From Vacuolonema iberomarrocanum LEGE 07170 (GTDB taxonomy: Bacteria; Cyanobacteriota; Cyanobacteriia; Elainellales; Elainellaceae), in contig JADEXA010000063.1 in assembly GCA_015207365.1 (NCBI GenBank), positions 1 through 41,434 on the forward strand: a stretch of 41,434 bases of DNA, read 5' to 3'. Under the pieces are notes generated by a model. That model did not search any database, was not told the DNA's origin, and saw nothing but the letters and a program-made list of their open reading frames with translations. Below, one piece after another: positions 23,380 through 30,807 of the stretch. How positions within the stretch are numbered: position 1 is the stretch's first letter; the number at the start of each line of letters is the position of its first letter. The translations under genes and the position numbers were made by a program.

Positions 23380-24903
23380 TCACTCCGAATCCACAGGCTC
23401 GCTGGACGATGACACCGCTGGTGTTGGGGCTGCTGGAGCCGGAGCTGGAGCGCGGTTTTCTACGGGTGGAGGTGAAGCAGGGGCTTCTCGCACGGGCGGA
23501 GGCGGAGGTGTTTCTTGTGCAGGAGGCGATGCTTCGTTTACTGGACTGGGATTGGGAGTACTCGATGGGGACGGCGGAGGGCTCGACCTTGCAGGAGCCT
23601 CCGGCTCAGGTGATGAGGCTGGTTCAGGGTTAGGAGCTGGTGACGAGTCGTCGCTATCGGTGTCAGTTGAATTAGAGGGTTCGTCCCTGGGGGTAGGGGA
23701 CGCTTCCGAAGCATCCTCATCTTCGTCGTCGGTCTCAGATCCTGTTTCAGTATCAGTGGATGTGTCAGGCGGGGAGTCATCAGCGTCCAAAGGATTATCC
23801 GATTCGGGAGATGCGTCAGGTTGTGGATTTTCTGTTTGTTCTTCTGAGGCCTGTTCTGTTTCAGGGGTTTGATCAGTAGCCGTCTCTTCCTCAGGATCCT
23901 GCACGGTAATGCTACGGCGATCGCCCCGGTCCCTGGCTCGTTGAGCGGCATCTGAGTCGGGTTGCACAAACTCAATGTCAATTGGGTGACTTTCTCCCGC
24001 CCGAGCGTTGTTCAACCGTACCCGTTCGCGAGCCTGGTCCATTGCAGCGCGATCCAAAGCTTCATTACCGCTAGAACGCGAAAGTATTACGCCAACTACA
24101 TTCCCCTGCCCATCGGTTTCAACAACGACCTGCGCTATCCCTTCTGCACCATCTGCTTCATCGGGATAGTCGAAGTCGCAACCCTCACAGCTAATCTCGC
24201 GGGAACCTCCTCCCCGAGATGGGGCAGGATCATCCCCCTCTCCACTGCTCTCTGCGGGTGGGCCAGTTCCTACACCGGGAGAGGTCGGCCCCACAGCGGT
24301 TGTGTCTCCTTCCGTTGTGCCAGGGCGACTAAATTGGCCGGGATCAAAGCCCCGAGGCTCTGGCCTAGACCGTGGTGCCGTTCGCGATCGCCGCAAGTCA
24401 TTGAGGAGATCGCGCATATCACGAGGGGTCGGCTCTGGTGCTGTAGCCGTTTCTGTCGGTTCTTCTAGATCGGCTTCGGGTGTTGTTTCCTCGACAATCT
24501 CCTCTTCCACAATCTCGTCTTCAACAGGAATATCTGCAACGGGAGAGGGTTCAGGTTCAGGCTCGTCAATCGGCTCTTCTGGTACAGGTTCTACGGGAAC
24601 CTCAAAAGCTGTGGCAGCAGCAGGGGCCGTATTCGCAGCCGGAGCCGCTGCGACAGCCGGAGCTTCTGGATTAGGCGGAAGGTCAACGACCGTTTCCTCC
24701 GGCGGAATTTCCTCGGGTGGTTCTGTGACGACGATGGTAATTTCCTCAGGTGTAACCTCCTCACTGACCGTGAGTTGAGCCACCTTGAGGAACATCCCTA
24801 ACCCGTGAATGGCAAGCGATCCCGCCAAACTACAAAACACAAATCGTTTGAGGCCAACGATCTGCCTCGCCCGTTGCTGGGCAACTGCGTTTGAGAACGT
24901 CAT
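23380..24903 (-). CDS. tonB: TonB-family energy transducer with a long acidic/proline tail
   Basis: A 507-residue protein. Residues about 20-38 form the membrane anchor FCSLAGSLAIHGLGMFL, containing the SxxxH pattern of TonB that contacts ExbB/ExbD. A proline/glutamate-rich periplasmic spacer follows (VTEPPEEIPPEETVVDLPPNPEA). The TonB C-terminal fold is at about residues 238-315: DFDYPDEADGAEGIAQVVVETDGQGNVVGVILSRSSGNEALDRAAMDQARE. Unusually, about 190 more residues follow, first Asp/Glu/Ser-rich, then Pro-rich, probably disordered. In standard TonB this domain is terminal. The start is ATG 24903, preceded by GGTGGAG; a GTG three codons upstream is possible. It is divergent from exbB/exbD, its partners. 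A near-palindrome lies just upstream at 24919-24933. Confidence 0.82.
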   Translation of the reverse strand: MTFSNAVAQQRARQIVGLKRFVFCSLAGSLAIHGLGMFLKVAQLTVSEEVTPEEITIVVTEPPEEIPPEETVVDLPPNPEAPAVAAAPAANTAPAAATAFEVPVEPVPEEPIDEPEPEPSPVADIPVEDEIVEEEIVEETTPEADLEEPTETATAPEPTPRDMRDLLNDLRRSRTAPRSRPEPRGFDPGQFSRPGTTEGDTTAVGPTSPGVGTGPPAESSGEGDDPAPSRGGGSREISCEGCDFDYPDEADGAEGIAQVVVETDGQGNVVGVILSRSSGNEALDRAAMDQARERVRLNNARAGESHPIDIEFVQPDSDAAQRARDRGDRRSITVQDPEEETATDQTPETEQASEEQTENPQPDASPESDNPLDADDSPPDTSTDTETGSETDDEDEDASEASPTPRDEPSNSTDTDSDDSSPAPNPEPASSPEPEAPARSSPPPSPSSTPNPSPVNEASPPAQETPPPPPVREAPASPPPVENRAPAPAPAAPTPAVSSSSEPVDSE

Positions 24904-24918
24904 GCACTCCACCTACCT

Positions 24919-24933
24919 GCAATAACTTATTGC
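24919..24933. promoter_or_regulatory. Palindrome GCAATAA-C-TTATTGC upstream of tonB
   Basis: Seven-bp arms with one central base lie 15 bp before the tonB start. Such a position would let a repressor block transcription or translation initiation. Iron-responsive Fur is an obvious candidate for a TonB gene, but the sequence is not a clear Fur box. The adjoining AACTTATTGCGAATGGCT (24924-24941) recurs with one change upstream of the methyltransferase gene (22291-22308). Confidence 0.4.
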
Positions 24934-24941
24934 GAATGGCT

Positions 24942-25219
24942 TAACCAACTTGTTTATCCTAAATTTCAAAGGTTTGGGTGTCAATTTATCTGTTTGATGT
25001 TTAACCATCTTCAAGGTAAAGCATTGATTTTATTCAAGAGTCCCTTGTTTTCTTATACATTTTAGGCGCTGATTATTCCAACTTGACTTATTGAAGTTAT
25101 TAGTGAAGATTGACATTAATTTTGCGACCTACTACCCTCCTTTTGAGAAGGAGTTTCAATAAAAATATAGTTATCCTTCTGGAAACCATTGATTCGCTCA
25201 CCCTTTACTGAGAATTGCA
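24942..25219. other. Divergent tonB-exbB promoter region
   Basis: The 24904-25219 gap is about 316 bp and AT-rich. Besides the palindrome at 24919-24933 it contains the loosely symmetric TGTCAATTTATCTGTTTGA near 24980-25000. No gene or RNA was recognised. Confidence 0.4.
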
Positions 25220-25870
25220 ATGTTGCTTGTTGACCTGTTCCTGGCTGGGGGAATTGTGATGTGGCCCCTGCTTGGTTTTTCTGTAGTGGCGATCGCTCTT
25301 ATCGTTGAGCGGCTTGTCTTTTGGGTTCGGGTTAATCGCCGCCAGCGACGGGTCGTGCGGGATGTCTTGCGTACCTACCCCGAGGATTTTCAAACGTCGC
25401 TACTAAAGCTAAGGCAGAATATTGATCTACCCATTGCCCGCATTTTTTTGGAAGCCCTGGAAGTCGATCACTTCCCACCTCATGCCTTTCAGTTGACGCT
25501 GGAAGGGGCAACCCAGGCAGAGTTGCCCATCATGCGGCGATTCAATACTATTTTCGACACCATCACTACCACCGCTCCCTTGCTGGGTTTGTTGGGTACG
25601 GTCATAGGGCTGATTCGTTCATTCGCGACCCTCAATCTGGGCAATGTTGGAGCAGAAAGCGCTATCCAAGTCACTGGCGGGATTAGTGAAGCATTGGTAT
25701 CAACAGCCGCAGGGTTAGTCGTTGCCGTTTTTACCCTGTTCTTTGCCAACATATTCCGAGGATTCTATCGACGGCAGATTGCCGCCATTCGAGAATATGG
25801 GAGTCAGCTAGAAGTGCTGCATCTCAGCCGCCACGAAGGATTTCGAGCCGTTCTGACAGCGGTGGAGTAA
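25220..25870 (+). CDS. exbB: ExbB / MotA-TolQ-ExbB proton channel protein
   Basis: A 216-residue inner-membrane protein of the TonB energy-transduction complex. Three membrane helices are visible: residues 2-25 (LLVDLFLAGGIVMWPLLGFSVVAIALIVERLVF), about 112-135 (TTTAPLLGLLGTVIGLIRSF) and 150-178 (ISEALVSTAAGLVVAVFTLFFANIF). The motifs APLLGLLGTVIG and ISEALVSTAAGL are the family signature. ExbB pentamers with ExbD use the proton gradient to energise TonB. The next gene, exbD, starts 3 bp after the stop, so the pair is an operon; tonB is divergent. TolQ is an alternative name, but the divergent TonB protein favours ExbB. Confidence 0.92.
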   Translation: MLLVDLFLAGGIVMWPLLGFSVVAIALIVERLVFWVRVNRRQRRVVRDVLRTYPEDFQTSLLKLRQNIDLPIARIFLEALEVDHFPPHAFQLTLEGATQAELPIMRRFNTIFDTITTTAPLLGLLGTVIGLIRSFATLNLGNVGAESAIQVTGGISEALVSTAAGLVVAVFTLFFANIFRGFYRRQIAAIREYGSQLEVLHLSRHEGFRAVLTAVE

Positions 25871-25873
25871 GCC

Positions 25874-26293
25874 ATGAATATTCCAGATGAACTCGACGAA
25901 TCCCCGTATATCAATATTGTCCCGATGATTGACGTCATCTTCGCGATTTTGACGTTTTTCATCATGGCATCACTATTCCTGACGCGCTCTGAAGGCTTGC
26001 CAGTTAACTTGCCAAACGCAGCAACGGCTCAATCCCAACAGCAGAGCAGAATTAACGTCACAATCGATGAAACCGGGCAAGTTTCTTTGAATCGTCAATC
26101 CATTGCTATTGAAGCGTTGGCCAACGAAATTGAAACCCTCATGGGTACACAAGACACAGCATTGGTCGTAATCAATGCAGATACTAGTGTTGAGCATGGT
26201 CAGGTCATTGCGGTGATGGATGCACTGCGAACGGTAGAAGGGGCACAGGTCGGCATTGCAACCCAGCGATCGCCCGCCCAAACAGATGAATAG
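25874..26293 (+). CDS. exbD: ExbD / TolR family biopolymer transport protein
   Basis: A 139-residue protein with a short cytoplasmic N terminus (MNIPDELDESPYINIVP), one membrane helix (about 17-37) and a periplasmic domain. The essential proton-carrying Asp is in VPMIDVIFAILTFFIMAS. The periplasmic part (INVTIDETGQVSLNRQSIAIEALANEIETLMGTQDTALVVINADTSVEHGQVIAVMDALRTVEGAQVGIATQ) has the ExbD/TolR fold. It forms the stator with ExbB. The start ATG lies 3 bp after exbB, indicating translational coupling. Confidence 0.93.
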   Translation: MNIPDELDESPYINIVPMIDVIFAILTFFIMASLFLTRSEGLPVNLPNAATAQSQQQSRINVTIDETGQVSLNRQSIAIEALANEIETLMGTQDTALVVINADTSVEHGQVIAVMDALRTVEGAQVGIATQRSPAQTDE

Positions 26294-26337
26294 CTGGGCT
26301 CCTCAATCGGCATCGACACTCAGCTCGTTGCGCCTAG

Positions 26338-26369
26338 CCATTTGATAGATGTCCCATTTGATAGATGTC
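26338..26369. repeat. Tandem 16-bp duplication
   Basis: CCATTTGATAGATGTC occurs twice in direct tandem (26338-26353 and 26354-26369), just after exbD and before the membrane-protein gene. Each copy contains an ATG, so the upstream start at 26349 may be an artefact of the duplication. Confidence 0.85.
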
Positions 26370-26447
26370 TATGTTTCGATCATTGTTCTATACCTTTTCA
26401 GCATTTTCGCTTTGTTGTCTCGTGCTTATGGAGTTAGAGCAGAGTCG

Positions 26448-27200
26448 ATGTCAATGAATTGGGGTGTTGCGATCGCTGTTGGCAGCGGAGCTAGCTTAGA
26501 TTTTTTGGAAACAGCCGCGATTGCCTATGCGGTGGCGCGCTCGGGCTACCTTCGCGAAGCGATTTGGGGCAGTGTTGTGGGCTTGGGGACGGTGGCCATA
26601 GTTGCCGCTGTGTTTGGGAAAGGTCTACAAGCGATCCCTTTGTATGGATTGCAAATTGTAATTGGAGCCATCCTGCTCTGGTTCGGCAGCGGCTGGGTCA
26701 AGAAAGGGATCCGTCGACAGGTCGACGGTAAGCGCGCAGGTTGGTTAGCGGATGATCCGCTGACAGCTGAGGGCATTGATCTTGAAGTGCAAACTCAGCG
26801 TTTCAGCCGATTGAATTTTATTGTGATGGCCAAAAGCGCAGCGCTAGAAGCCTTTGAGGTAGCGGTGATTGTCATTACGGTAGGGTTGGCGTCGCAGGCT
26901 TGGACTGAAGCATTGGGTGCCACTCTGGTTGCTCTGCTGGGCTCGGCTACTCTAGTGCTGCTCCTGCATCGCTACTTGCGCCATTTGCCAGATGTGCTGA
27001 TCAAACTGGGAACAGGAATTTTGCTCTGCACCCTCGGCACGTTTTGGCTGGGTGAAGGGTTAGGGCTTGAGTGGTGGTTGGGCGATGGGGCGATCGTAGC
27101 GATCGCCACACTCTATAGTTTGCTTGTTACCCTCACCATCGTTTTACTCAGACGCACCAACAACTCTCTTAATTCTCAAAACGATCAATCTTTAACTTGA
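26448..27200 (+). CDS. Multi-spanning membrane protein, FTR1-like (COG4280 type)
   Basis: A 250-residue integral membrane protein with about seven hydrophobic segments. Two internally similar blocks each carry glutamates inside a helix: GASLDFLETAAIAYAVARSGY and AKSAALEAFEVAVIVITVG. These recall the paired R-E-x-x-E motifs of FTR1 iron permeases, to which COG4280-type proteins are thought to be distantly related. It follows exbBD on the same strand, which would suit metal uptake behind a TonB-dependent receptor. I prefer the ATG at 26448 (MSMNWGVAIAVGSG), with GGAG 15 bases upstream; an ATG at 26349 adds 33 residues including another hydrophobic helix. The substrate is unknown and the iron link is inference. 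Confidence 0.7.
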   Translation: MSMNWGVAIAVGSGASLDFLETAAIAYAVARSGYLREAIWGSVVGLGTVAIVAAVFGKGLQAIPLYGLQIVIGAILLWFGSGWVKKGIRRQVDGKRAGWLADDPLTAEGIDLEVQTQRFSRLNFIVMAKSAALEAFEVAVIVITVGLASQAWTEALGATLVALLGSATLVLLLHRYLRHLPDVLIKLGTGILLCTLGTFWLGEGLGLEWWLGDGAIVAIATLYSLLVTLTIVLLRRTNNSLNSQNDQSLT

Positions 27201-27222
27201 TGCATATCCTGTACTTTCTTCC

Positions 27223-27319
27223 TATAGCGATGTGCAACCGCGTCAAGCACAGAAATGGATGTGTGTGGGCGCGTTGCGCCCACACACATCCGTACTTAAC
27301 TAACGCGCATAGCGCTATA
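27223..27319. repeat. TATAGCG-family hairpin element, copy 2 (inverted)
   Basis: Ends TATAGCG (27223-27229) and CGCTATA (27313-27319). The core is a perfect 16-bp stem (27257-27272 with 27276-27291) and loop GTT. Its reverse complement aligns with copy 1 at 1020-1114 (TATAGCGCTATGCGCG against TATAGCGCTGTGCGCG). The core differs from copy 1 in both arms while staying fully paired. Confidence 0.85.
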
Positions 27320-27401
27320 AGTACAGGACAGAACCCAGAAAACCCTTGATTGTGTGTAACGCGGGCACCGCCCGCGCTACACACAATCAAGGGTTTTAGC
27401 C
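27320..27401. repeat. AGTACAGGA-family element, partial, with 28-bp stem
   Basis: AGTACAGGACAGAACCCAG starts the element at 27320. A 20-bp perfect arm (27339-27358 with 27378-27397) continues through one mismatch into a GC tip with loop ACC. The left half is close to the reverse complement of the 31333-31445 element. The right end is lost where family A sequence begins. A stray TCCTGTAC at 27207-27214 may be another end of this family. Confidence 0.75.
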
Positions 27402-27473
27402 GGTGGGGCGTTTGCGCCCGCTGCATTGCATCGGCGCAAACGATAGTTGGGTTCTTCAACCGGATTTGATATT
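27402..27473. repeat. Family A hairpin, truncated
   Basis: The right arm matches the family A elements at 1-93 and 31632-31734 (GCGCAAACGATAGTTGGGTT, then CAACCGGATTTGATAT) with several changes. Most of the left arm is missing. A 9-bp stem GTTTGCGCC (27410-27418) with GGCGCAAAC (27433-27441) remains. It ends 15 bp before the stop end of the DUF3095 gene. Confidence 0.75.
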
Positions 27474-27487
27474 AGATTTAGGGACAG

Positions 27488-28678
27488 TCAGGACGTAGCA
27501 CTTGACTTTACTCTGCGTAAGCGCTGTTTCAGCGATTTGGCTGCGAGGGTATAGCCACCATCGGCTCCATCGATGAAGTGAACCTGCCGTCCGCTACGCT
27601 CGAACACCAGACAGGTCATTAATGCACGGTCGGCAATGTGCATGCCATACACCAGTTGCCCAGCCTGACATTCCTGCTCCAAATATTGGGCCAGTTGCTG
27701 GGTTTGGGCGGGGGTGCTGGCGACCACCATGCGCAACATATCGTCGAATTTTCGGTAGTCTGTAGTGGCGACCAGTTCGGCCTTGTAGTTGCCCCAGGGA
27801 GCATTGGGAAACTGCATACTCACCATCATCAGCATCAAGCCCATTATGTTTTGAAGCCAGAGATTGGCAAGATACACAAAGCGGTTCAGCCAATGGGGCG
27901 ATCGCACTTTCAAGAGAGTTTCAAGCATCAACCTATTCGGATCAAAACTGAGATCTAACATTTCAAGGCTGACGGGAGGCGTGCCAGAAGCACTACCATA
28001 GATGCGCTTCACAGCTTCCATCACCCCGGCATATACTTGCTGGTGACACTGCTCCGATGGGGTCGTGGTGGTAACAATCAAACTCACGGTTTGGCCAGAT
28101 CGGTTGGGAACATCCTGCCACCGGCATTCCAATCCAGAAAAGTTTGGCTCCTGGAGATTTTGCCCTACTACCTGATAAGGGTTGTCGGGGATATCCGCTT
28201 TCACCAAATCTGTTGCATAGGTCAGACCATTCCCTAGAAAATTAGCCTGTGCATAGTTCTTCGACACACCGACCTTAGCAACCTTAACTTCATACCCTTG
28301 CGTCACCACATCAGCAACTGGTACCACTCCCACGCGCAAGTTCAGGCCAAATCGACTGTGCGCCAAGGATTGTAATCCCAACAGAGCATCCCGCGCAGCC
28401 CCCACCAATGACGGTGGTACCAGCAGGGTCATGCCATCTCCCCCAAACACAAAAGGCAGGTCGACTTTTCCCGCCACATTTAATACCACCACGATGGAGC
28501 TAGCGCCCAAAAAGGTAACGGTCTTGTATTGTCCATCTTCGACAGCCTGGGTGGAGTGGGTGACATCGGTAATGAGGATGTACCAATCCTCGGGCATGGA
28601 AACAAAGTGATCGGGATTCGCAATATCCCAAAAGTTGCTGAAAATCGGAAGTTGGTTGTAGAACAGGTCAGTATTCAT
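27488..28678 (-). CDS. DUF3095 family protein, nucleotide-cyclase-like
   Basis: A 396-residue protein of the DUF3095 family. Its N-terminal half resembles class III nucleotidyl cyclases: WYILITDVTHSTQAVEDGQYKTV holds the first metal-binding Asp, and FVFGGDGMTLLVPP resembles the second catalytic block. The C-terminal half (from about residue 200) contains LKVRSPHWLNRFVYLANLWLQNIMGLMLMM and is specific to the family. Cyclase activity has not, to my knowledge, been established for DUF3095; a product of cAMP or cGMP is only a hypothesis. I chose the ATG at 28678 (MNTDLFYNQLPIFSNFWDIANP); the 36 codons upstream look non-coding. A composite of repeats lies right after its stop codon. Confidence 0.8.
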   Translation of the reverse strand: MNTDLFYNQLPIFSNFWDIANPDHFVSMPEDWYILITDVTHSTQAVEDGQYKTVTFLGASSIVVVLNVAGKVDLPFVFGGDGMTLLVPPSLVGAARDALLGLQSLAHSRFGLNLRVGVVPVADVVTQGYEVKVAKVGVSKNYAQANFLGNGLTYATDLVKADIPDNPYQVVGQNLQEPNFSGLECRWQDVPNRSGQTVSLIVTTTTPSEQCHQQVYAGVMEAVKRIYGSASGTPPVSLEMLDLSFDPNRLMLETLLKVRSPHWLNRFVYLANLWLQNIMGLMLMMVSMQFPNAPWGNYKAELVATTDYRKFDDMLRMVVASTPAQTQQLAQYLEQECQAGQLVYGMHIADRALMTCLVFERSGRQVHFIDGADGGYTLAAKSLKQRLRRVKSSATS

Positions 28679-28890
28679 AAACTGCGGGCCACTGTGCCCA
28701 AAAGTGGTGTGTCTAAACGGCCAAAATAAAGCGGTGCTGAATCCCTTGAAACAGGCAGAGCATTCTGCTCTCCAAGCCCCTTCCAAATGATCAGTTAAAC
28801 CCGGTAGATGAAACCCGTCCCACTTTAACTACGAGCAATCCCAACCCTCTGGATGCACTTCCACTTTCCAAGCATTGGTTCAAGTTCTAC

Positions 28891-28914
28891 AAAGCCCTTA
28901 AGAAAGGGCTTTTA
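28891..28914 (+). terminator. Terminator-like hairpin AAAGCCCTT/AAGGGCTTT
   Basis: A perfect 9-bp stem (28891-28899 and 28904-28912), loop AAGA, followed by T on the plus strand (GGGCTTTTATCC). It has the classical form of an intrinsic terminator. No plus-strand gene ends just before it, so it may end an unseen small RNA or serve the minus strand. Confidence 0.55.
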
Positions 28915-28978
28915 TCCAACATATGTCAGCAGGGAGACCTGTGAAAACTTCTGACGAGTCAGCCGCAACACTCCATCA

Positions 28979-29066
28979 GGACTGACGCAAAACTTGTGTA
29001 ATCCTGAGTAAATTCGTTGATGTTGTGGGCTATCGCGGTCACAACATCAACAAAATGCGTAAGTCC
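28979..29066. repeat. MITE-like element, family G, best-preserved copy
   Basis: Terminal inverted repeats GGACTGACGCA (28979-28989) and TGCGTAAGTCC (29056-29066) match at 10 of 11 positions. The core stem is GTTGATGTTGT (29016-29026) with its perfect complement (29041-29051). Related copies are 7521-7610 and 9263-9307. GGACTTACGCA is, from memory, a common insertion-sequence end in cyanobacteria. No clear target duplication is visible. Confidence 0.8.
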
Positions 29067-29164
29067 AGTCCATGTTGACATTGACAATATTTATAGAATT
29101 GCTATCCTTAAGTTGACGACGTAAACATGTAAGAAGCATGGGCACAATCTGAGAGGTTTTAGTG

Positions 29165-29593
29165 ATGGCAGAGCGGTACTCCGATGACCAGGTGCAACAG
29201 ATTTTGGTTCATGCACTGGATCAAAGCACGCAGAAATCAGAAGGATTCTCGCGATCGCAACTGGAAGAAATGGCAACTGACCTTGGTATCTCATCTGAGG
29301 CATTGACCCGAGCAGAGCAAAACTACCAAGCGTTGCCTGTCCCTACACAGTCCGACCCTGTGCGAAAAGAAAAGCAGCAAGAATTCCGTCAACAACTGCG
29401 AACCTACGCTGTAGTCAATGCCTTTTTATTAGCGTTGAACTTCATCCTTAGCGGCACTATCACTTGGGCAATCTATCCTCTCCTAGGGTGGGGGATGGGT
29501 TTGCTGTTGCCTAAGGAGTCCTCCTCCTGCAAAAAACACCAACAACACAATACGGTCCCTCATGCCAGCGAAAATGGCCTAGAGTCCCAGTGA
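29165..29593 (+). CDS. 2TM-domain protein
   Basis: A 142-residue protein. The N-terminal third is soluble and helical, with a helix-turn pattern (SRSQLEEMATDLGISSEALTRAEQNYQ) like that in other 2TM/SHOCT-associated proteins. Residues about 82-115 form two hydrophobic segments (LRTYAVVNAFLLALNFILSGTITWAIYPLLGWGMGLLL), matching the 2TM domain found next to regulators or alone. The C terminus (SSSCKKHQQHNTVPHASENG) is polar. The start is the ATG at 29165 after GAGAGG; a GTG lies one codon earlier. Its function is unknown. Confidence 0.7.
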   Translation: MAERYSDDQVQQILVHALDQSTQKSEGFSRSQLEEMATDLGISSEALTRAEQNYQALPVPTQSDPVRKEKQQEFRQQLRTYAVVNAFLLALNFILSGTITWAIYPLLGWGMGLLLPKESSSCKKHQQHNTVPHASENGLESQ

Positions 29594-30015
29594 GCTGGTT
29601 CAGTAGTCTGAATTGTCAGTAGAGTGTGTCGGCAGTAGCACATCAAAGATTGCCCTGTTAGTGCGCTGCGTTCAATCCGCAACATATCCTAACTTGGGTT
29701 CGAGGCAAAGCCTAGGTAACTCAAGTCGCGGCCAGACAAATAACGTTTGCCATCACGACCCAAGGAAAATTCAAGGGTTTGAGAACCGCAAAGACGGATT
29801 TCGCGCATACGGCGAATTTCGTTGATGTAGTGATGTTTTCTATCTACCTATTTTCTTGCGTCAAGACAGATTAATCTCACAACGTCATTTATCTTTGGCC
29901 AGACATCTATTACGGTCGACTCAGCAAATGTTACCAAATATGAACTATCAGTTTGCCTCAAAAAATCTTGCTCTTGTGTCGTCAAAGTAATTCACATTTT
30001 ACGAGTGTCGAGATT
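29594..30015. other. Intergenic region before the acetyltransferase
   Basis: About 420 bp without recognisable gene, hairpin element or RNA. Base composition is mixed. Reading frames in 29613-29825 show no domain features. Confidence 0.4.
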
Positions 30016-30045
30016 ATGAGTGTCGAGATTATGAGTGTCGAGCCC
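30001..30045 (+). repeat. Three 15-bp tandem repeats at the start of the acetyltransferase gene
   Basis: The unit ATGAGTGTCGAGATT occurs at 30016-30030; the copies on either side (30001-30015 starting ACGAG, 30031-30045 ending GAGCCC) differ at their outer edges. Each full unit encodes S-V-E-I-M in frame and carries its own ATG, giving a choice of starts. Confidence 0.8.
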
Positions 30046-30669
30046 ATAGAGAAAATGAACAAATACTCAAACAGTACTCTAACAACCTTTCAGAAAAAAA
30101 TAGCTGCTAAAGCACTTGGAGCCGCCTTTGTACAAGATGCTTTCATGACCTATTTGTTTCCCAATCCCATTACACGAGAACAAAATCTCACAACGCTTTT
30201 TCTTCCTGTAATTGAATGCTCCAGCCATTATGGCGATATTGAACTTGCCACAGAGGGGAAGGGCGCACTTGCTTGGATTTCCGGCAAATATCTCCCGCTC
30301 CCGCTGTTTCAACTACTCAGAAGTGGTTTCATCTGGATCCCTCTCAAAATAGGTTTTCCTGCCTTTAGACGGTTACAGAATCATGATGGATTTTGTGAAC
30401 ATGAAATTATCTCAAGAGCGCCAAAAGACTTTGCTTACTTATGGGTAGTCGGTGTTCATCCAGAAGCAGCCGGGCAAGGACTGGGTAAACACCTTATCCA
30501 ATCGGCACTTAATACAATGCGAAGCCGTAGCCATTCAGCCTGTCTCCTCAGAACTGACAATGAAAAAAACGTTTCTCTCTATGAGCATCTTGGCTTTAAA
30601 CTAGTCCACACCGACATAGCACCTAAAAGTAACTTGCAATATTGGGTACTATCGCAAGAGCTCGTGTAA
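30016..30669 (+). CDS. GNAT-family N-acetyltransferase
   Basis: About 217 residues from the ATG at 30016; ATGs at 30031 and 30055 (MNKYSN) are alternative starts, the last having a weak AGAG site. The acetyl-CoA loop is in LWVVGVHPEAAGQGLGKHLIQSAL, fitting the Q/R-x-x-G-x-G/A motif. The final strand block YEHLGFKLVHTD is typical of GNATs. The N-terminal half (FVQDAFMTYLFPNPITREQNLTTLF) resembles GNATs annotated as YesJ/puromycin-like acetyltransferases. The substrate is unknown. The gene and its surroundings are richer in A+T than the left part of the window, which could mean recent acquisition. A giant hairpin follows 28 bp after the stop codon. Confidence 0.82.
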   Translation: MSVEIMSVEPIEKMNKYSNSTLTTFQKKIAAKALGAAFVQDAFMTYLFPNPITREQNLTTLFLPVIECSSHYGDIELATEGKGALAWISGKYLPLPLFQLLRSGFIWIPLKIGFPAFRRLQNHDGFCEHEIISRAPKDFAYLWVVGVHPEAAGQGLGKHLIQSALNTMRSRSHSACLLRTDNEKNVSLYEHLGFKLVHTDIAPKSNLQYWVLSQELV

Positions 30670-30696
30670 TATCTTTTTTTCCTTGTCAGGATCTAC

Positions 30697-30805
30697 ATAA
30701 GTAGCTTGGCATGATGAAAAACTAGACCCTAAAAACCTGTGCCGCCCGCAGCGCGGGCGGCACAGGTTTTTAGGGTCTAGTTTTTCATCATGCCAAGCTA
30801 CTTAT
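30697..30805. repeat. 109-bp perfect palindrome with 53-bp arms
   Basis: Arms 30697-30749 and 30753-30805 are exactly complementary over all 53 bases, with loop AGC. The tip is GC-rich (GTGCCGCCCGC) and the outer arm is mixed (ATAAGTAGCTTGGCATGATG). It starts 28 bp after the acetyltransferase stop and ends 2 bp before the preferred start of the cupin gene. Palindromes of this length are normally unstable in bacteria, so it is either very recent or maintained. No other copy lies in the window. Confidence 0.95.
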
Positions 30806-30807
30806 CT

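Larger units (their letters stand above)
28679..29164. other. Intergenic region between DUF3095 and the 2TM gene
   Basis: Divergent genes about 486 bp apart. It holds a terminator-like hairpin (28891-28913) and a family G element (28979-29066). No gene was recognised in the 28790-28890 stretch that would explain the terminator, so a lost or very small transcript is possible. Confidence 0.5.

Noticed and set aside
23552..23872. Open frames opposite tonB encoding Ser/Gly-rich proteins
   Set aside because: They are the antisense shadow of the acidic, serine- and proline-rich tonB tail.
29690..29730. tRNA-like GGGTTCGAG sequence
   Set aside because: No acceptor, D or anticodon stems could be folded around it.
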